10,000 nucleotides of DNA from Penaeus vannamei (taxonomy: Eukaryota > Arthropoda > Malacostraca > Decapoda > Penaeidae): assembly GCF_042767895.1 (NCBI RefSeq), contig NC_091551.1, forward strand, positions 10,193,830 to 10,203,829, written 5' to 3'. Of the stretch, positions 1-8,302 are shown in pieces (the stretch's first letter is position 1; every line of letters starts with the position of its first letter). Made by a program: the position numbers and the translations under genes. The notes under the pieces were generated by a model that had not been told where the DNA came from, searched no databases, and saw nothing but the letters and a program-made list of their open reading frames with translations.

Positions 1-700
1 GCGTGATGGATCGGAACGACTGTGAAAGGTAATGTTGCCTTCTTGTTTTTGGAGACATTGCTGGCATAGGTGGGTATTTTCACTGTAAGGGGCTGTTGGG
101 GAAATCACAAAAAATTATCCCACTTAACTGGGCTAAAAAAAGAGTACTCAAAAGATTTGTAGAGGGAGTTGTTGAAGGACGGGGACGGGAGGAAGAGGGT
201 GTAATGTCAAGTGAGGTAGGTACTATAGGGAAGTGTACAATAATGAATAGTAGTAACAAGGGAGGGAGGTTGAAAATGAAGACTGGAGGATGAGTGGAGT
301 GGATGATGTTGGGAGAGAAGGAACCAAGGTTTTCTTAAGGTAGGGTAATTGCAATAATGGTGACTGGTTTACTGAGCTAACTAAAACATGGGAATACACA
401 TGGGGAACCCATAAACCATGCTCTGTAACCATGATTATGTATGTGTATTTATAGAAGTTCCTGCCATAATGTATTCACAATTTACAGCCGTTATGATTTA
501 CAGTACTTGCGTTCAAGTTGGAAATTCATTGATTATATTTTTCTTTTCCTTTAATGCTCACATGTTTAAAGGGAAGTAGAGAGTAGTATTAATTTCAGTT
601 ACATTTCAAAAGCTTTACATTAAATACTTGGGGTGGAATCACAACAGGTAATAATCTTCATTAACTGATTCAGCAGCCTTACCCAAATTATTTAATTTCC
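1..700. other. No gene supported; purine- and G-rich at first, then AT-rich
   Basis: The first 330 bp are G- and A-rich on the plus strand with several CpGs, unlike the AT-rich DNA after about 430. Open frames here (96-293 on plus, 223-432 on minus) have no recognisable motifs. A donor-like GAAAG|gtaatg lies at 25-35 on the plus strand, and the 29 bases before it are open in one frame, but this is too short to call an exon. Confidence 0.6.
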
Positions 701-2060
701 ATCTTTTTATGCAAGCCTTTGATCACATATTCCCACTTTTTATGCATTTCTATATTACTTTGGGATGTCAAACCACAGGATATTATTCTTCATTTTTATT
801 GAATCATAAAATATATTCAAAATATCATACACTCGTAACAATACTTGCTTTTACCACTATCAACAATCAAAATAAAAGTACTAAGCATACACTACATACT
901 TTATTCAGTGAAATATTTACAATCACAAAGTCCATCTCTGGTTTAAAATTATAGATGATAAAATATTGAATCATGATGAGTGGAAATGAAAGATATCTGA
1001 AGTCCTCATGTCTAGTAGACATGAGTCAGGCAACATCAGGGGCCATAAATTACTTTATTTCATTCATGGCAAAATACAAAATACAGATGCAGTCTTTCAT
1101 ATCTGTATTTTGTTTGGTACTTCTGCATCAGGCACACATTGCTCACAGTAGTATTTCTCTTCTAACAAAAACCATAATCTGATAATATCTTATATGATTC
1201 TGAAAATATCTTTACAACACCAAAACACTCCACAAACCCTTACTAAATATAAAGTTCAAAATCTCCAGTTAAAAACACCCACTGATCTATGACAATGGCT
1301 ATGAAAAATTATAACACATTGTGCTTATCATATTCTTAACAGAAAGTTTTGACAGTACAAAACACACATACTAAACTTTAAGACTAGTCTTGGTAGTCTT
1401 AAACTAATTTATTTCCAACATAACTTGACAGCAGTGAAGTACAGATCACTCCTGGCAATATCACAATTGTGCATTTTCATAATCAAGATTCATATGATTT
1501 AATACAGTAAAAATGCAACTACCAGAAACACTGTTGGGCTAGCAAAATACTTTCCTTAGAGCAATCTATACCAGAATTTTCAAATACTTAAAAGGACAGA
1601 GTGAATCACCAATGGTGCATTACATAAACAACTACAGCAATAATGGAAAAATTAAAATAATCACTTAATGAAATTGAATATGCACATAATTAAATTTGAC
1701 AATCAAAGATGTTACAACAAAAAACTTCATTGTAAATTGTGCATCACAATTTAAAATATAAATCTGTTCAGTAAATAACAGGGCACAGGATATACCAACC
1801 ATGTTCATATCTTGTCTGAACTGACTACTGATTACTCCCAACCCTCACCAATGAAAACTTTGTTACTGAGAAATAAGTAGTACCAATATCAGTGAACCTT
1901 CACATTTTCTATTCACAATATGAATTCTTTGAAAATGCACAATATTTAAAAATCACAGTGGTTGTTTGAAAATGCACAAAATCCAGTAAAAATAACAAGG
2001 AGAACTCGGCATACCACAAAAGTTAAGCCTTATGTACTGCTTCTGAATTCCCAATAGCCA
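701..2060. other. AT-rich non-coding stretch
   Basis: No coding region, tRNA or transposon recognised. The longest open frames (709-954 and 973-1182, plus) have no family signature and an AT-driven residue mix. Apart from the tgaaaatgcacaa repeats I see no structure. It could be a long UTR, an intron or intergenic DNA. Confidence 0.6.
1928..1979 (+). repeat. 15-bp direct repeat pair
   Basis: tttgaaaatgcacaa occurs at 1928-1942 and again at 1965-1979, 37 bp apart start to start. The 13-base core is also present inverted at 1467-1479. No known element recognised. Confidence 0.7.
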
Positions 2061-2066
2061 GTCTGC

Positions 2067-2096
2067 CTATCTATCTATCTACGTATCTATCTATCT
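2067..2096 (+). repeat. CTAT tetranucleotide microsatellite
   Basis: About seven copies of CTAT in 30 bp, with one interrupted unit (CTACGTAT) in the middle. A degenerate tail (tattatctatt) continues a little further. Confidence 0.9.
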
Positions 2097-2254
2097 GACT
2101 ACATATTATCTATTTAATCTAACCAACTACTCTACCTCTATATTAACATACATTCACAAAAATTGTATGTACATACAGACATAATTAGACACACTCACAT
2201 GCACACATAAGCAACCACATAAGCTATTCCATAATATATGAGCATGTACACATG

Positions 2255-2276
2255 CACACACACACACACACACACA
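2255..2276 (+). repeat. CA dinucleotide microsatellite, 11 units
   Basis: Eleven uninterrupted CA units, preceded by a CA/TG-rich leader (atgtacacatgcac). It lies about 160 bp from the CTAT array, so the two form a microsatellite-rich patch. Confidence 0.93.
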
Positions 2277-3041
2277 AGCTATAAATATGAGTATCTATTC
2301 AACTATTTAACAACCATTCAACCTCCTCCTCAGTTATGCTGGTACCACTGGATAGGCCTTGCTGCCTGCATTCTTTCACATTTCATGTGAAATCATTAAA
2401 CATTCTTTACAAAGTTCACATTGGGTCATGACTACTTTGTAGAGTTAGCTTGACACTTATGCTTCTGGTTCCCTGTTCAAGAGATCCCCGGATACTCCCA
2501 TGGTCAGCAAGCAACACTGAATTCTGCTGAGATATGTGCCAAGCCAACCCTGTGACTCAACTCGCCCTCATTTGCAAGCTCTCACTCTCCCAGTTTCATT
2601 CAATTACACTGATGTTGATGGAAATAGTCACACAACAGATATATCATAATATATGAATTTCTTAACTGTTTAACCATTGGTGAACGAATAGGACACATTC
2701 AGACTATTTTTCTGAAAACTAAAGACCTATTCAAAGTAGCAATGCAATTAGGCAGGGACAAAAATTAAAACAAACTTTCTTCAAGACATACAAATTAATT
2801 TAGGAAACATAGATATACATATATCTATAATAGTGTATATATACAGTATATGAAAGAAATATATCATTAACACCACTTCCTTTGAAAACCAACAAGAATT
2901 ATAAGAAATGCAGTCCACAATAATATCAAGTCTGAAATGTAAAGTCAGGTTAGGTTTTAAATAATTCTAAAATAAAACAAAGACATGTAATATAAGAGAA
3001 GTTAAATTTCAGTCATTTTCACTGCAAAACAAATGCATAAT

Positions 3042-3060
3042 GCTTTTTATTATAAAAAGC
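3042..3060. repeat. Perfect 19-bp palindrome
   Basis: GCTTTTTAT and ATAAAAAGC flank a single central T, giving nine paired bases. It is AT-rich and would extrude only weakly. No tail or gene context suggests a function. Confidence 0.75.
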
Positions 3061-3110
3061 CAGCTCTTTAAGTAACAGTAATGTAACAAAGTCTATTAAC
3101 AATGGACTAC

Positions 3111-3154
3111 CTATACCTTATGATCCACATGTGTATGAGCTTTGTAAGGTATAG
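3111..3154. repeat. Inverted repeat, 10-bp arms with 24-bp spacer
   Basis: CTATACCTTA at 3111-3120 is the exact reverse complement of TAAGGTATAG at 3145-3154. The pairing can continue on the outer side (gac/gtc) if three bases are looped out. The spacer contains the palindrome CACATGTG. It could be a short stem-loop in RNA or the decayed remains of a small foldback element. Confidence 0.55.
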
Positions 3155-3918
3155 TCAAGTAAAACTGCCTGATTTGCTAAGGAAAGCAAGAAAATGGAGG
3201 AAAAATGGAAACAATTCACACAAAAGACTGTCAAGCCAATACTTGGAAAAAATTACCAGTTTAGTCGCTAGACTATACTGAAGGACTAAGCAAAGATGTG
3301 ATGGGTGAAATTCCATAATTACATTGGTCACGAATACAAGTGTTATGAGCACTTCCCTGTAATCACAACATTCACCATCTTTCACCCACTTATAAACCTC
3401 TCTACAGTATATACTAAACTTTCATAGACAAAACATCATTCCCATTCCTGAGCATGGCCAGAAAAATAGGATAATAGATCAGTAACTCTATGAAACAAAG
3501 TAAACCACTTTGTAACTTGCACTTGACATGGTTTAATGGAGGGATATATGGTTTGTAATTCATTTTCGTAAATACATAACCTACAATCCGAAAACAAATG
3601 AAGACAAATGGCAATAAAAATTCTTCAATTTCTGAAATGTATATGTTGAGACTGCACTCCATCTGCTCTATGGTTTATCAAGCACAAAATCACCTTTACA
3701 TTGGCACAATATTGTTAATAATCAGCAATGCATTTACACAGCTATGATAATTACTCTGATTTAAAAATAACATTTATCACATAATCAAACATGAATATAT
3801 TATAATTTCAACAATATCCATAAGCTCTAAAGTTACACTGATAATCAAATAACAGGTTTTCCATCAAGGTGGTTAGAGTGAGAGAGGAGAGAGAAAAAAT
3901 GGAAATTGGAAAGAGGAA

Positions 3919-4016
3919 AGGGGAGAAGGGAGAGAAAAAAGAGGAGGGGAGAAGGGAGAGAAAAAAGAGGAGGGGAAAAGGGAGAGGAAAAAGAGGAGGG
4001 GAGACAGGGGAGGGAG
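3919..4016 (+). repeat. 26-bp polypurine tandem repeat, about 3.7 units
   Basis: Units at 3919-3944 and 3945-3970 are identical (an A-G4-A-G-A2-G3 type start, an A6 run, then GAGG). The unit at 3971-3996 differs at two positions, and a partial fourth unit follows with a C at 4005. The tract 3908-4004 is 97 bases with no pyrimidine on the plus strand, inside a broader purine-rich zone from about 3873. Such mirror-like polypurine DNA can form triplex structures. The minus-strand open frame across it (Pro/Ser/Phe/Leu-rich) is a composition effect, not a gene. Confidence 0.93.
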
Positions 4017-4029
4017 TGCATGTAAACAC

Positions 4030-5940
4030 ATGTACATAAGAAACCTTACTTTTGCTTATGCCATCTGTTTTACCATCAACAATTTCAGACCATATACCTT
4101 CCTAAAAAGTGCAATCATATTTATATATAAAAATCTATTACAGCATGAAAATCTTTTTAATGCCCCATCTATGTGTGCCACTTAAATCTTTGAAGTTCAA
4201 TTACAGAAAAATGATGAGTGAAAAAGAAAAAAAAATAATGACAATAAACAAACAAATTATAGAAATACTAATGACAATAATAATTATAATAACAATGATA
4301 TAAACTAGAGTTGTCAAGGGATTTTTTTTTCATTATTTTTCATTTTGCATTTCCATGAAAATATCTTAAAAGCTGAAAAGCTGAAAATATTTCCTGTACC
4401 ATATATTCTATGGCTCACATCACAAAAAAACAATACCAGTATCAAAAAATATAAAATGACAAACTTATCTAGAATGGTACAAATAACTAAACTAATATTC
4501 AAGTCAACAACACCAAAAACATTTTGTCTTCATTGCCAAACTGACTATCAACATATAATTTTCTCTGACAAAAACTTTATTCGGATTGACTAAACTTCAT
4601 TCAGATACAAAAATAATGGAGACTTTTCAAGCAGTTAACTCTTTTTTATTTAAATTATATTTCACCCTATGCAGTTTCAGTCGAATTTAATTCAAAATAA
4701 TAATACATGTTATTTTAAATACTCATAATAAACCAGCCTCTATGTTTAAAAAGAATCTCACTTTTTTAAATACAATTCCAATGAAAAGAACTTGCAAAAG
4801 ATAATTTGGTCTGATGCTATCTTTAGTCATATAACATTCTATTTTATCTTTACTGGAAATTATATAGCCCTCAAAATATATAACAAATTTCACTTTTGGC
4901 TTGGTTGATATAAATACCATACATTGTCGGTTTCCTGAAAAATGGGAACTTTGAAATACATGATAAACTGTCATGTGTGATAAATATATATACCCACCCT
5001 CTTATACTTCCCTTTAACATCATTTCATATATCCAACAAGATTGTATAAGGTGTAGAGTCCTTTCAAATGATCACAGTAATCTGCAATCTTAAGTTGTTA
5101 ACAACCATTACAATGACAATTTGATGAAATGAATGGCTTTTTTCTATTCTGTAACATTCATAAAGTCCTAGAGATGAGTGAATTCAAAGAGACTACAGTT
5201 GCAGAATTATCAAAATTCAATTCTTTAAAAAATCTGTACTGTCAGTAATTCATAACACCTTAATATGCAAATACGAAAATCATGAAAAATAAATAAAAAA
5301 TGATACAAAATAAGCTCTGTCTGATGTAAAAATTGGTATGTTATAATATCTTAACTATACTCAGTACCAAACAAATACATTCATTAAGTACCACTCATTT
5401 TCTATCAACTCTTAACTACATTTAGTGTTTCATTTATTCCTACAATGCCTTGATATTCTTTTCATTTCACAGAATAACATTTTACATTTTCTCATATCTT
5501 ATGCAACTCTGGTCTTATCTACTTGTATTATCTTACAGTAATAAATACTGCACACTTAAAGAAAGCTACAAAACAATATTTCTATTATATCTCTTTTTTG
5601 TATTATTTTATAGTTAAAATGATACAGCATTTTGTACATAAAGGTCAAATCACTCTTTTGTAGCACTATTTAACAAGTACTCTTGTGTTACATCATGCAC
5701 ACCACCTTCGGCTGTATATCAAACCATGAAGCAATTGTTGTGGAGAATCTCCATGCTGTCCCCAATGCTTAAGGAATGTTGAGGAACTATGAAAAATTAA
5801 AAGAGAGGTAGTGATGCTCTAGCACAGCCTTCCTAATGATCTAAGGTATCATCCTTCAATTCCTTACACACTCCAGGCATGTATATTGTTAAATTATCAT
5901 AATAACAGCAGCTTCAAGTTCTGATCTTTGCAAAGATTTC
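4030..5940. other. AT-rich non-coding stretch
   Basis: It contains A/T-rich low-complexity DNA (for example 4205-4305 and 5280-5310). Open frames at 4109-4303, 4345-4593 and 4723-4974 encode Lys/Ile/Phe/Asn-rich strings with no family signature. The part nearest the hAT relic (5700-5880) is less AT-rich and includes the 13-base palindrome tggagaatctcca, but I cannot assign it. Confidence 0.55.
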
Positions 5941-5948
5941 ACTGCCTT
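5941..5948. repeat. Left copy of eroded 8-bp target site duplication
   Basis: The octamer is actgcctt. Its partner at 7950-7957 is attgcata, with 5 of 8 identical positions. Weak alone, but it lies exactly at the edge predicted by the inverted repeats. Confidence 0.45.
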
Positions 5949-5980
5949 CAGTGGCATCACGATGGTTGCTGGCGCCCTAG
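5949..5980 (+). repeat. Left terminal inverted repeat of the hAT relic
   Basis: It reads CAGTGGCATCACGATGGTTG and then CTGGCGCCC, a CG-rich terminus typical of hAT elements in animals. It pairs with the end at 7949. Similarity is strong over the first 20 bases and becomes patchy beyond. Confidence 0.68.
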
Positions 5981-6099
5981 AACAAGGTCGATAATAGCAC
6001 TCCCCATACCATCCCATGCAACTTCTACTTAGCAAAATGTATTTAACCGAGGGTTACTGCTTTCAATTAAAATAATATTGCTGTTCAACATCCACATTA

Positions 6100-6836
6100 G
6101 CCTTGCCTGTCCCAGGATCCCCAAATAGTCACACTAAGTATCTGTGGGACTGGTCACCCTATAAACAGTGTCTTCCCATAGAGAACCATATTCCCAGAAA
6201 ACATATTTTCTACATATTGAATGAACTGCACATCAATGATAGTCATAAATTCTATGAGTATCATTGCACATCAATTGAAAATTTCAAGAAACCATTATCC
6301 ATACCAGCTATCCCAATAGCCCATATTTCAACAGAAATAGGAAAATCAACAATAAACTTAAAAATCACTATTAATGTGGGAGGAAGTAAATACTATAACT
6401 GAAATTGAATAAAATATAATTGTTGATCTTGAGACAGCCTTTCCAGCCTTGACATTATACCCCATGCAAAGCAAAGTAAGTAATAATGACAACAAAATAA
6501 ATGCACTAGACATTGTATTGTGGTGGGAAGGCTCTTTGCCTTCAGCATGGCAGAGTGGGTGTTTGTCTGTATTCGTTGATCAAATTCGAAAAATTGTTAT
6601 CACTGTCTTTGGTCGCCTATGATATAATATAATCACAGTTTAGATGACCAAGTAATACTCTTCATAGTAATTATACTAGTTTTATTTTCGGTATCCTCTT
6701 TCCCTCTGTGACTTAAGCAAAAGATCAACAAAACGGTTCTTGATCACTGCTGCACCAGGCACGGATTTTAACCTCGGTTCCCCTCACAGCTGGGGAAGTA
6801 TGCCATGCCTTAAAGGGATCCCTGGACAGACAAGAC
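6100..6836. mobile_element. Possible nested TA-flanked inverted-repeat element
   Basis: The plus strand from 6100 (gccttgcctgtcc...ggatcccc) and the minus strand from 6836 (gtcttgtctgtcc...ggatccct) match at 18 of 23 bases as inverted repeats. Each is immediately flanked by TA (6098-6099 and 6837-6838), the target duplication of Tc1/mariner-like elements. It lies wholly inside the hAT relic, and removing its 737 bp would leave a hAT 3' region of more ordinary length. No transposase is recognisable inside; the 99-codon open stretch at 6103-6402 (+) resembles nothing I know. It could be a MITE-like derivative or a coincidental match. Confidence 0.33.
6527..6543. repeat. Perfect 6-bp-stem hairpin
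   Basis: GAAGGC and GCCTTC flank the five-base loop TCTTT. It lies in the middle of the putative nested element, next to the tRNA A-box-like string at 6548-6558. No function assigned. Confidence 0.4.
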
Positions 6837-7003
6837 TAGTGTGACTGCCCATTTATCAGGCAAGTATAATGATGCATGATGCTCCTTTTTGTATACTGGT
6901 ATAAAGAAATGATGGAGGATAAAGTACAATATGAAGTACAAGCTATACAGAAAGAAAAAAAAGAAAAGAAAATGCAGACAAAGCACAAAGTATAATTCAG
7001 AGC

Positions 7004-7009
7004 TTTATT
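7004..7009 (-). promoter_or_regulatory. Candidate poly(A) signal AATAAA with T-rich downstream element
   Basis: The minus strand reads AATAAAGCTC here. About 30-55 bases downstream is a strongly T-rich run (minus strand of 6951-6972), the usual layout of a cleavage site. It lies 116 bp after the end of the transposase remnant, so it may be the transposon's own signal, now available to the mannosidase transcript. In that case the 3' UTR would be about 1.1 kb. Confidence 0.45.
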
Positions 7010-7124
7010 GTTCAAGTAAGATCAGAAAGGAAAGGAAAGATGTGAGAGACAAAGGGCAAAACTGAAAATGGAGGGAAAGTGCAGTTTTACAAGTTTTGAA
7101 GCTTTTCTTTCTTGCAACTGATTG

Positions 7125-7602
7125 CTATGATAGATCCTCTTTAAGAGGTTTAGTTGCAGCTTTCACTCCAGCAAATCTGTCTCGGACTTTACTAATCTTG
7201 TATGTGACACTACTGCATTTAATATGACTAAAGCTGAAAACCTTTCTTGGCCCAGTGATGCTTAAGGGAAGCATAGCATGAGTTTCAGCTTGATGAAGGA
7301 TAACTCACAACTAGCAGAAAATCTTGCAATAGCTGGTAGAATTTTTAGACAAACATGAAGAAACAGCTAACTCAAATACTGAAGACACTTTCACCACCAC
7401 ATTAACCAATGAGGCACAGGATGTCTTCTAGCATCACCAATTTTATCTGCTATTTGTGGCTTTATTCTTTGTTTTCTGATAACTCTCACATTCCATTTAT
7501 TTCTCTTGCCTTTCCAAGTGATTTCTGTAAGTTGTACACTTGTTGTTCAAGAAGATAGATATCTTGTACAGCATCATGATAGTTCAAAGAATGATCCTGG
7601 AG
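7125..7602 (-). pseudogene. hAT transposase remnant, C-terminal part, frameshifted
   Basis: Read on the minus strand, hAT-like segments occur in the expected order in changing frames. At 7602-7489 a 38-residue stretch with LQDHSLNYHDAVQ and LLEQQVYNL resembles the helix before the hAT dimerisation region. At 7489-7394 (next frame) KQRIKPQIAD and ARRHP resemble the basic Q-x-x-R...AD linker of DUF4371/ZMYM-like hATs. At 7366-7166, LPAIARFSASCELSFIKLKL and then LGQERFSALVIL match the C-terminal dimerisation signature (SCERSFSxLK...GQERLSxLAxL), with a TAA inside (7262-7264). At the end, near 7125-7200 in a third frame, RDRFAGVKA resembles the terminal FAxxKAR motif. The N-terminal zinc finger and RNase-H-like core are not visible. 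The frame changes and internal stops show it is dead. Domain matches are by eye. Confidence 0.68.
7461..7466 (-). promoter_or_regulatory. Candidate poly(A) signal AATAAA inside the hAT relic
   Basis: The minus strand reads AATAAA here, about 620 bp after the mannosidase stop. A G/T-rich run (ttggttaatgtggtggtg on the minus strand, near 7393-7410) lies about 50-70 bases downstream, somewhat far for a downstream element. Another AATAAA lies at 7496-7501. Use of either is untested. Confidence 0.35.
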
Positions 7603-7917
7603 TCATTTCTGAACTTTGTCACTCTTGGAAATTTAGTGGTGCAAAAAAATCAATAATCAGGACCCTGGCCTTGCTTTCAAAATTATAGACAAAATTGCCA
7701 GTTTAGGATCAAATTACTACTGCTGTAGCACAAAAAATATGTATAGTTTAAATATAGTTTACAAATTAAATTATATTAATGCTTGGATAGATATTCAATT
7801 AGTCAATATATTTTATATTATTATAAAATCTATATCATCACCCCTATTAATTCACAACTTCAAACATTTTCTCCTCACCCAATCCCAGCCCCAGCAGTGA
7901 CAGTACCTGAGAACGAA

Positions 7918-7949
7918 AGTCCCCCAGCCCAACCTTCGTGATGCAACAG
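7918..7949 (-). repeat. Right terminal inverted repeat of the hAT relic
   Basis: On the minus strand it reads CTGTTGCATCACGAAGGTTG followed by GGCTGGGGG. It differs from the left end at positions 2, 5 and 15 of the first 20. The core GCATCACGA is identical in both ends. Confidence 0.68.
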
Positions 7950-7957
7950 ATTGCATA
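7950..7957. repeat. Right copy of eroded 8-bp target site duplication
   Basis: The octamer attgcata directly abuts the right inverted repeat and is the partner of actgcctt at 5941-5948. Confidence 0.45.
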
Positions 7958-8083
7958 GTAAATTATTTCTCAAAATACCACCGATTTCATGAAACTCAGC
8001 CTGGATTGCTTACCCTACTGAAATAATTAAATAATATGATCTAGTGAAGTATAATATGCTTTCTATGATGATTGATGAGAAGA
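7950..8083 (-). other. Proximal 3' UTR of the mannosidase gene (inferred)
   Basis: These 134 bp separate the stop codon from the edge of the hAT relic. I see no AATAAA or ATTAAA on the minus strand in this stretch, so the transcript should continue leftwards into the transposon. The UTR assignment is inferred from position only. Confidence 0.5.
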
Positions 8084-8302
8084 CTAGTGGGTATAAATAG
8101 GTAGTGGATGTGCTTCAGAATTGAAGACCCACTTGTCTACACTAAAAGCACTCTGATCCTCCATAAACAGGAGGTAAAGATATTTAAGTGTCTCCCCTAG
8201 GAAGAAAGATTCCATCTTGTCTTTTGGTTTTGTGTCTATTGTACTTCTGACGTTCCCAATGGAAGTGTATCCATTTTCTACCTTGCAGTAATTTTCTATG
8301 CC
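8084..8302 (-). CDS. MAN1B1: GH47 mannosidase terminal exon E, with stop codon
   Basis: This exon has 72 codons plus TAG at 8084-8086, with acceptor ttttacag|GGC. It encodes GYTSIGNVRST, PKDKMESFFLGETLKYLYLLF and VFNSEAHPLPIYTH. The end falls within a residue or two of the human C-terminus (which ends WTPA), so the enzyme is complete at this end. Glu307 in GETLKY matches human Glu663. Ser332 sits at the position of Thr688, the direct calcium ligand, and keeps a side-chain hydroxyl. Upstream intron: 196 bp (8303-8498). An open frame extends upstream to 8419, but that part is intron. Confidence 0.94.
   Translation of the reverse strand, partial: GIENYCKVENGYTSIGNVRSTIDTKPKDKMESFFLGETLKYLYLLFMEDQSAFSVDKWVFNSEAHPLPIYTH

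Larger units (their letters stand above)
2280..3870. other. Non-coding stretch with a GC-richer island near 2320-2620
   Basis: The part at 2320-2620 is more GC-rich and complex than its surroundings (cctcctcctcag, gatccccggatactcccatgg, a run of CTC motifs) and follows the microsatellites. It may be an old interspersed repeat, but I cannot name it. The rest is AT-rich, including a TA-rich run at 2810-2860. Minus-strand open frames at 3155-3385 and 3414-3662 show no recognisable domain. Confidence 0.5.
5949..7949 (-). mobile_element. Degraded hAT-superfamily DNA transposon
   Basis: Seen: the left end (plus strand from 5949) starts CAGTGGCATCACGATGGTTG and the right end (minus strand from 7949) starts CTGTTGCATCACGAAGGTTG, a 17 of 20 match. 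Flanking octamers are actgcctt (5941-5948) and attgcata (7950-7957), 5 of 8 identical, as expected for an old 8-bp target duplication. The interior carries a broken hAT transposase remnant on the minus strand (7125-7602). Known: hAT elements have short inverted ends beginning with C-A-G-type termini, duplicate 8 bp, and encode one transposase of about 600-700 residues. Most of the N-terminal coding region is missing. The copy looks non-autonomous and old. It sits just downstream of the mannosidase stop. Confidence 0.72.

Noticed and set aside
2469..2490. Possible SINE B box near gttcaagagatcc in the GC-richer island
   Set aside because: It needs a two-base insertion to fit the consensus, and no matching A box lies upstream.
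3808..4029. 73-codon minus-strand open frame, Pro/Ser/Phe/Leu-rich
   Set aside because: It is simply the pyrimidine strand of the purine tandem repeat, so its residue pattern follows the 26-bp unit.
4723..4974. 83-codon minus-strand open frame
   Set aside because: The residue mix follows AT-rich composition, no motif is recognised, and there are no splice or neighbouring coding signals.
5940..5953. Hairpin cactg-cctt-cagtg across the left hAT boundary
   Set aside because: It arises from the junction of the target site with the element's CAGTG terminus and is probably chance.
6103..6402. 99-codon plus-strand open frame, the longest in the middle region
   Set aside because: No domain, signal or family resemblance. 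It starts within the candidate inverted repeat and lies inside a transposon relic.
6548..6587. tRNA A-box-like string tggcagagtgg followed by a B-box-like string at 6577-6587, suggesting a tRNA or tRNA-derived SINE
   Set aside because: The A box fits well, but the B box matches only about 8 of 11 and the spacing (29 bases) is too short for a tRNA. No cloverleaf forms.
6766..6810. tRNA-like segment on the minus strand (ggttaaaatcc with a neighbouring hairpin ttcccc...ggggaa)
   Set aside because: The B box has two mismatches, the T-arm pairs poorly, and no A box or acceptor stem is found at the right distance.
7506..7688. 60-codon plus-strand open frame
   Set aside because: It is antisense to the hAT transposase remnant; the minus strand carries the recognisable segments.
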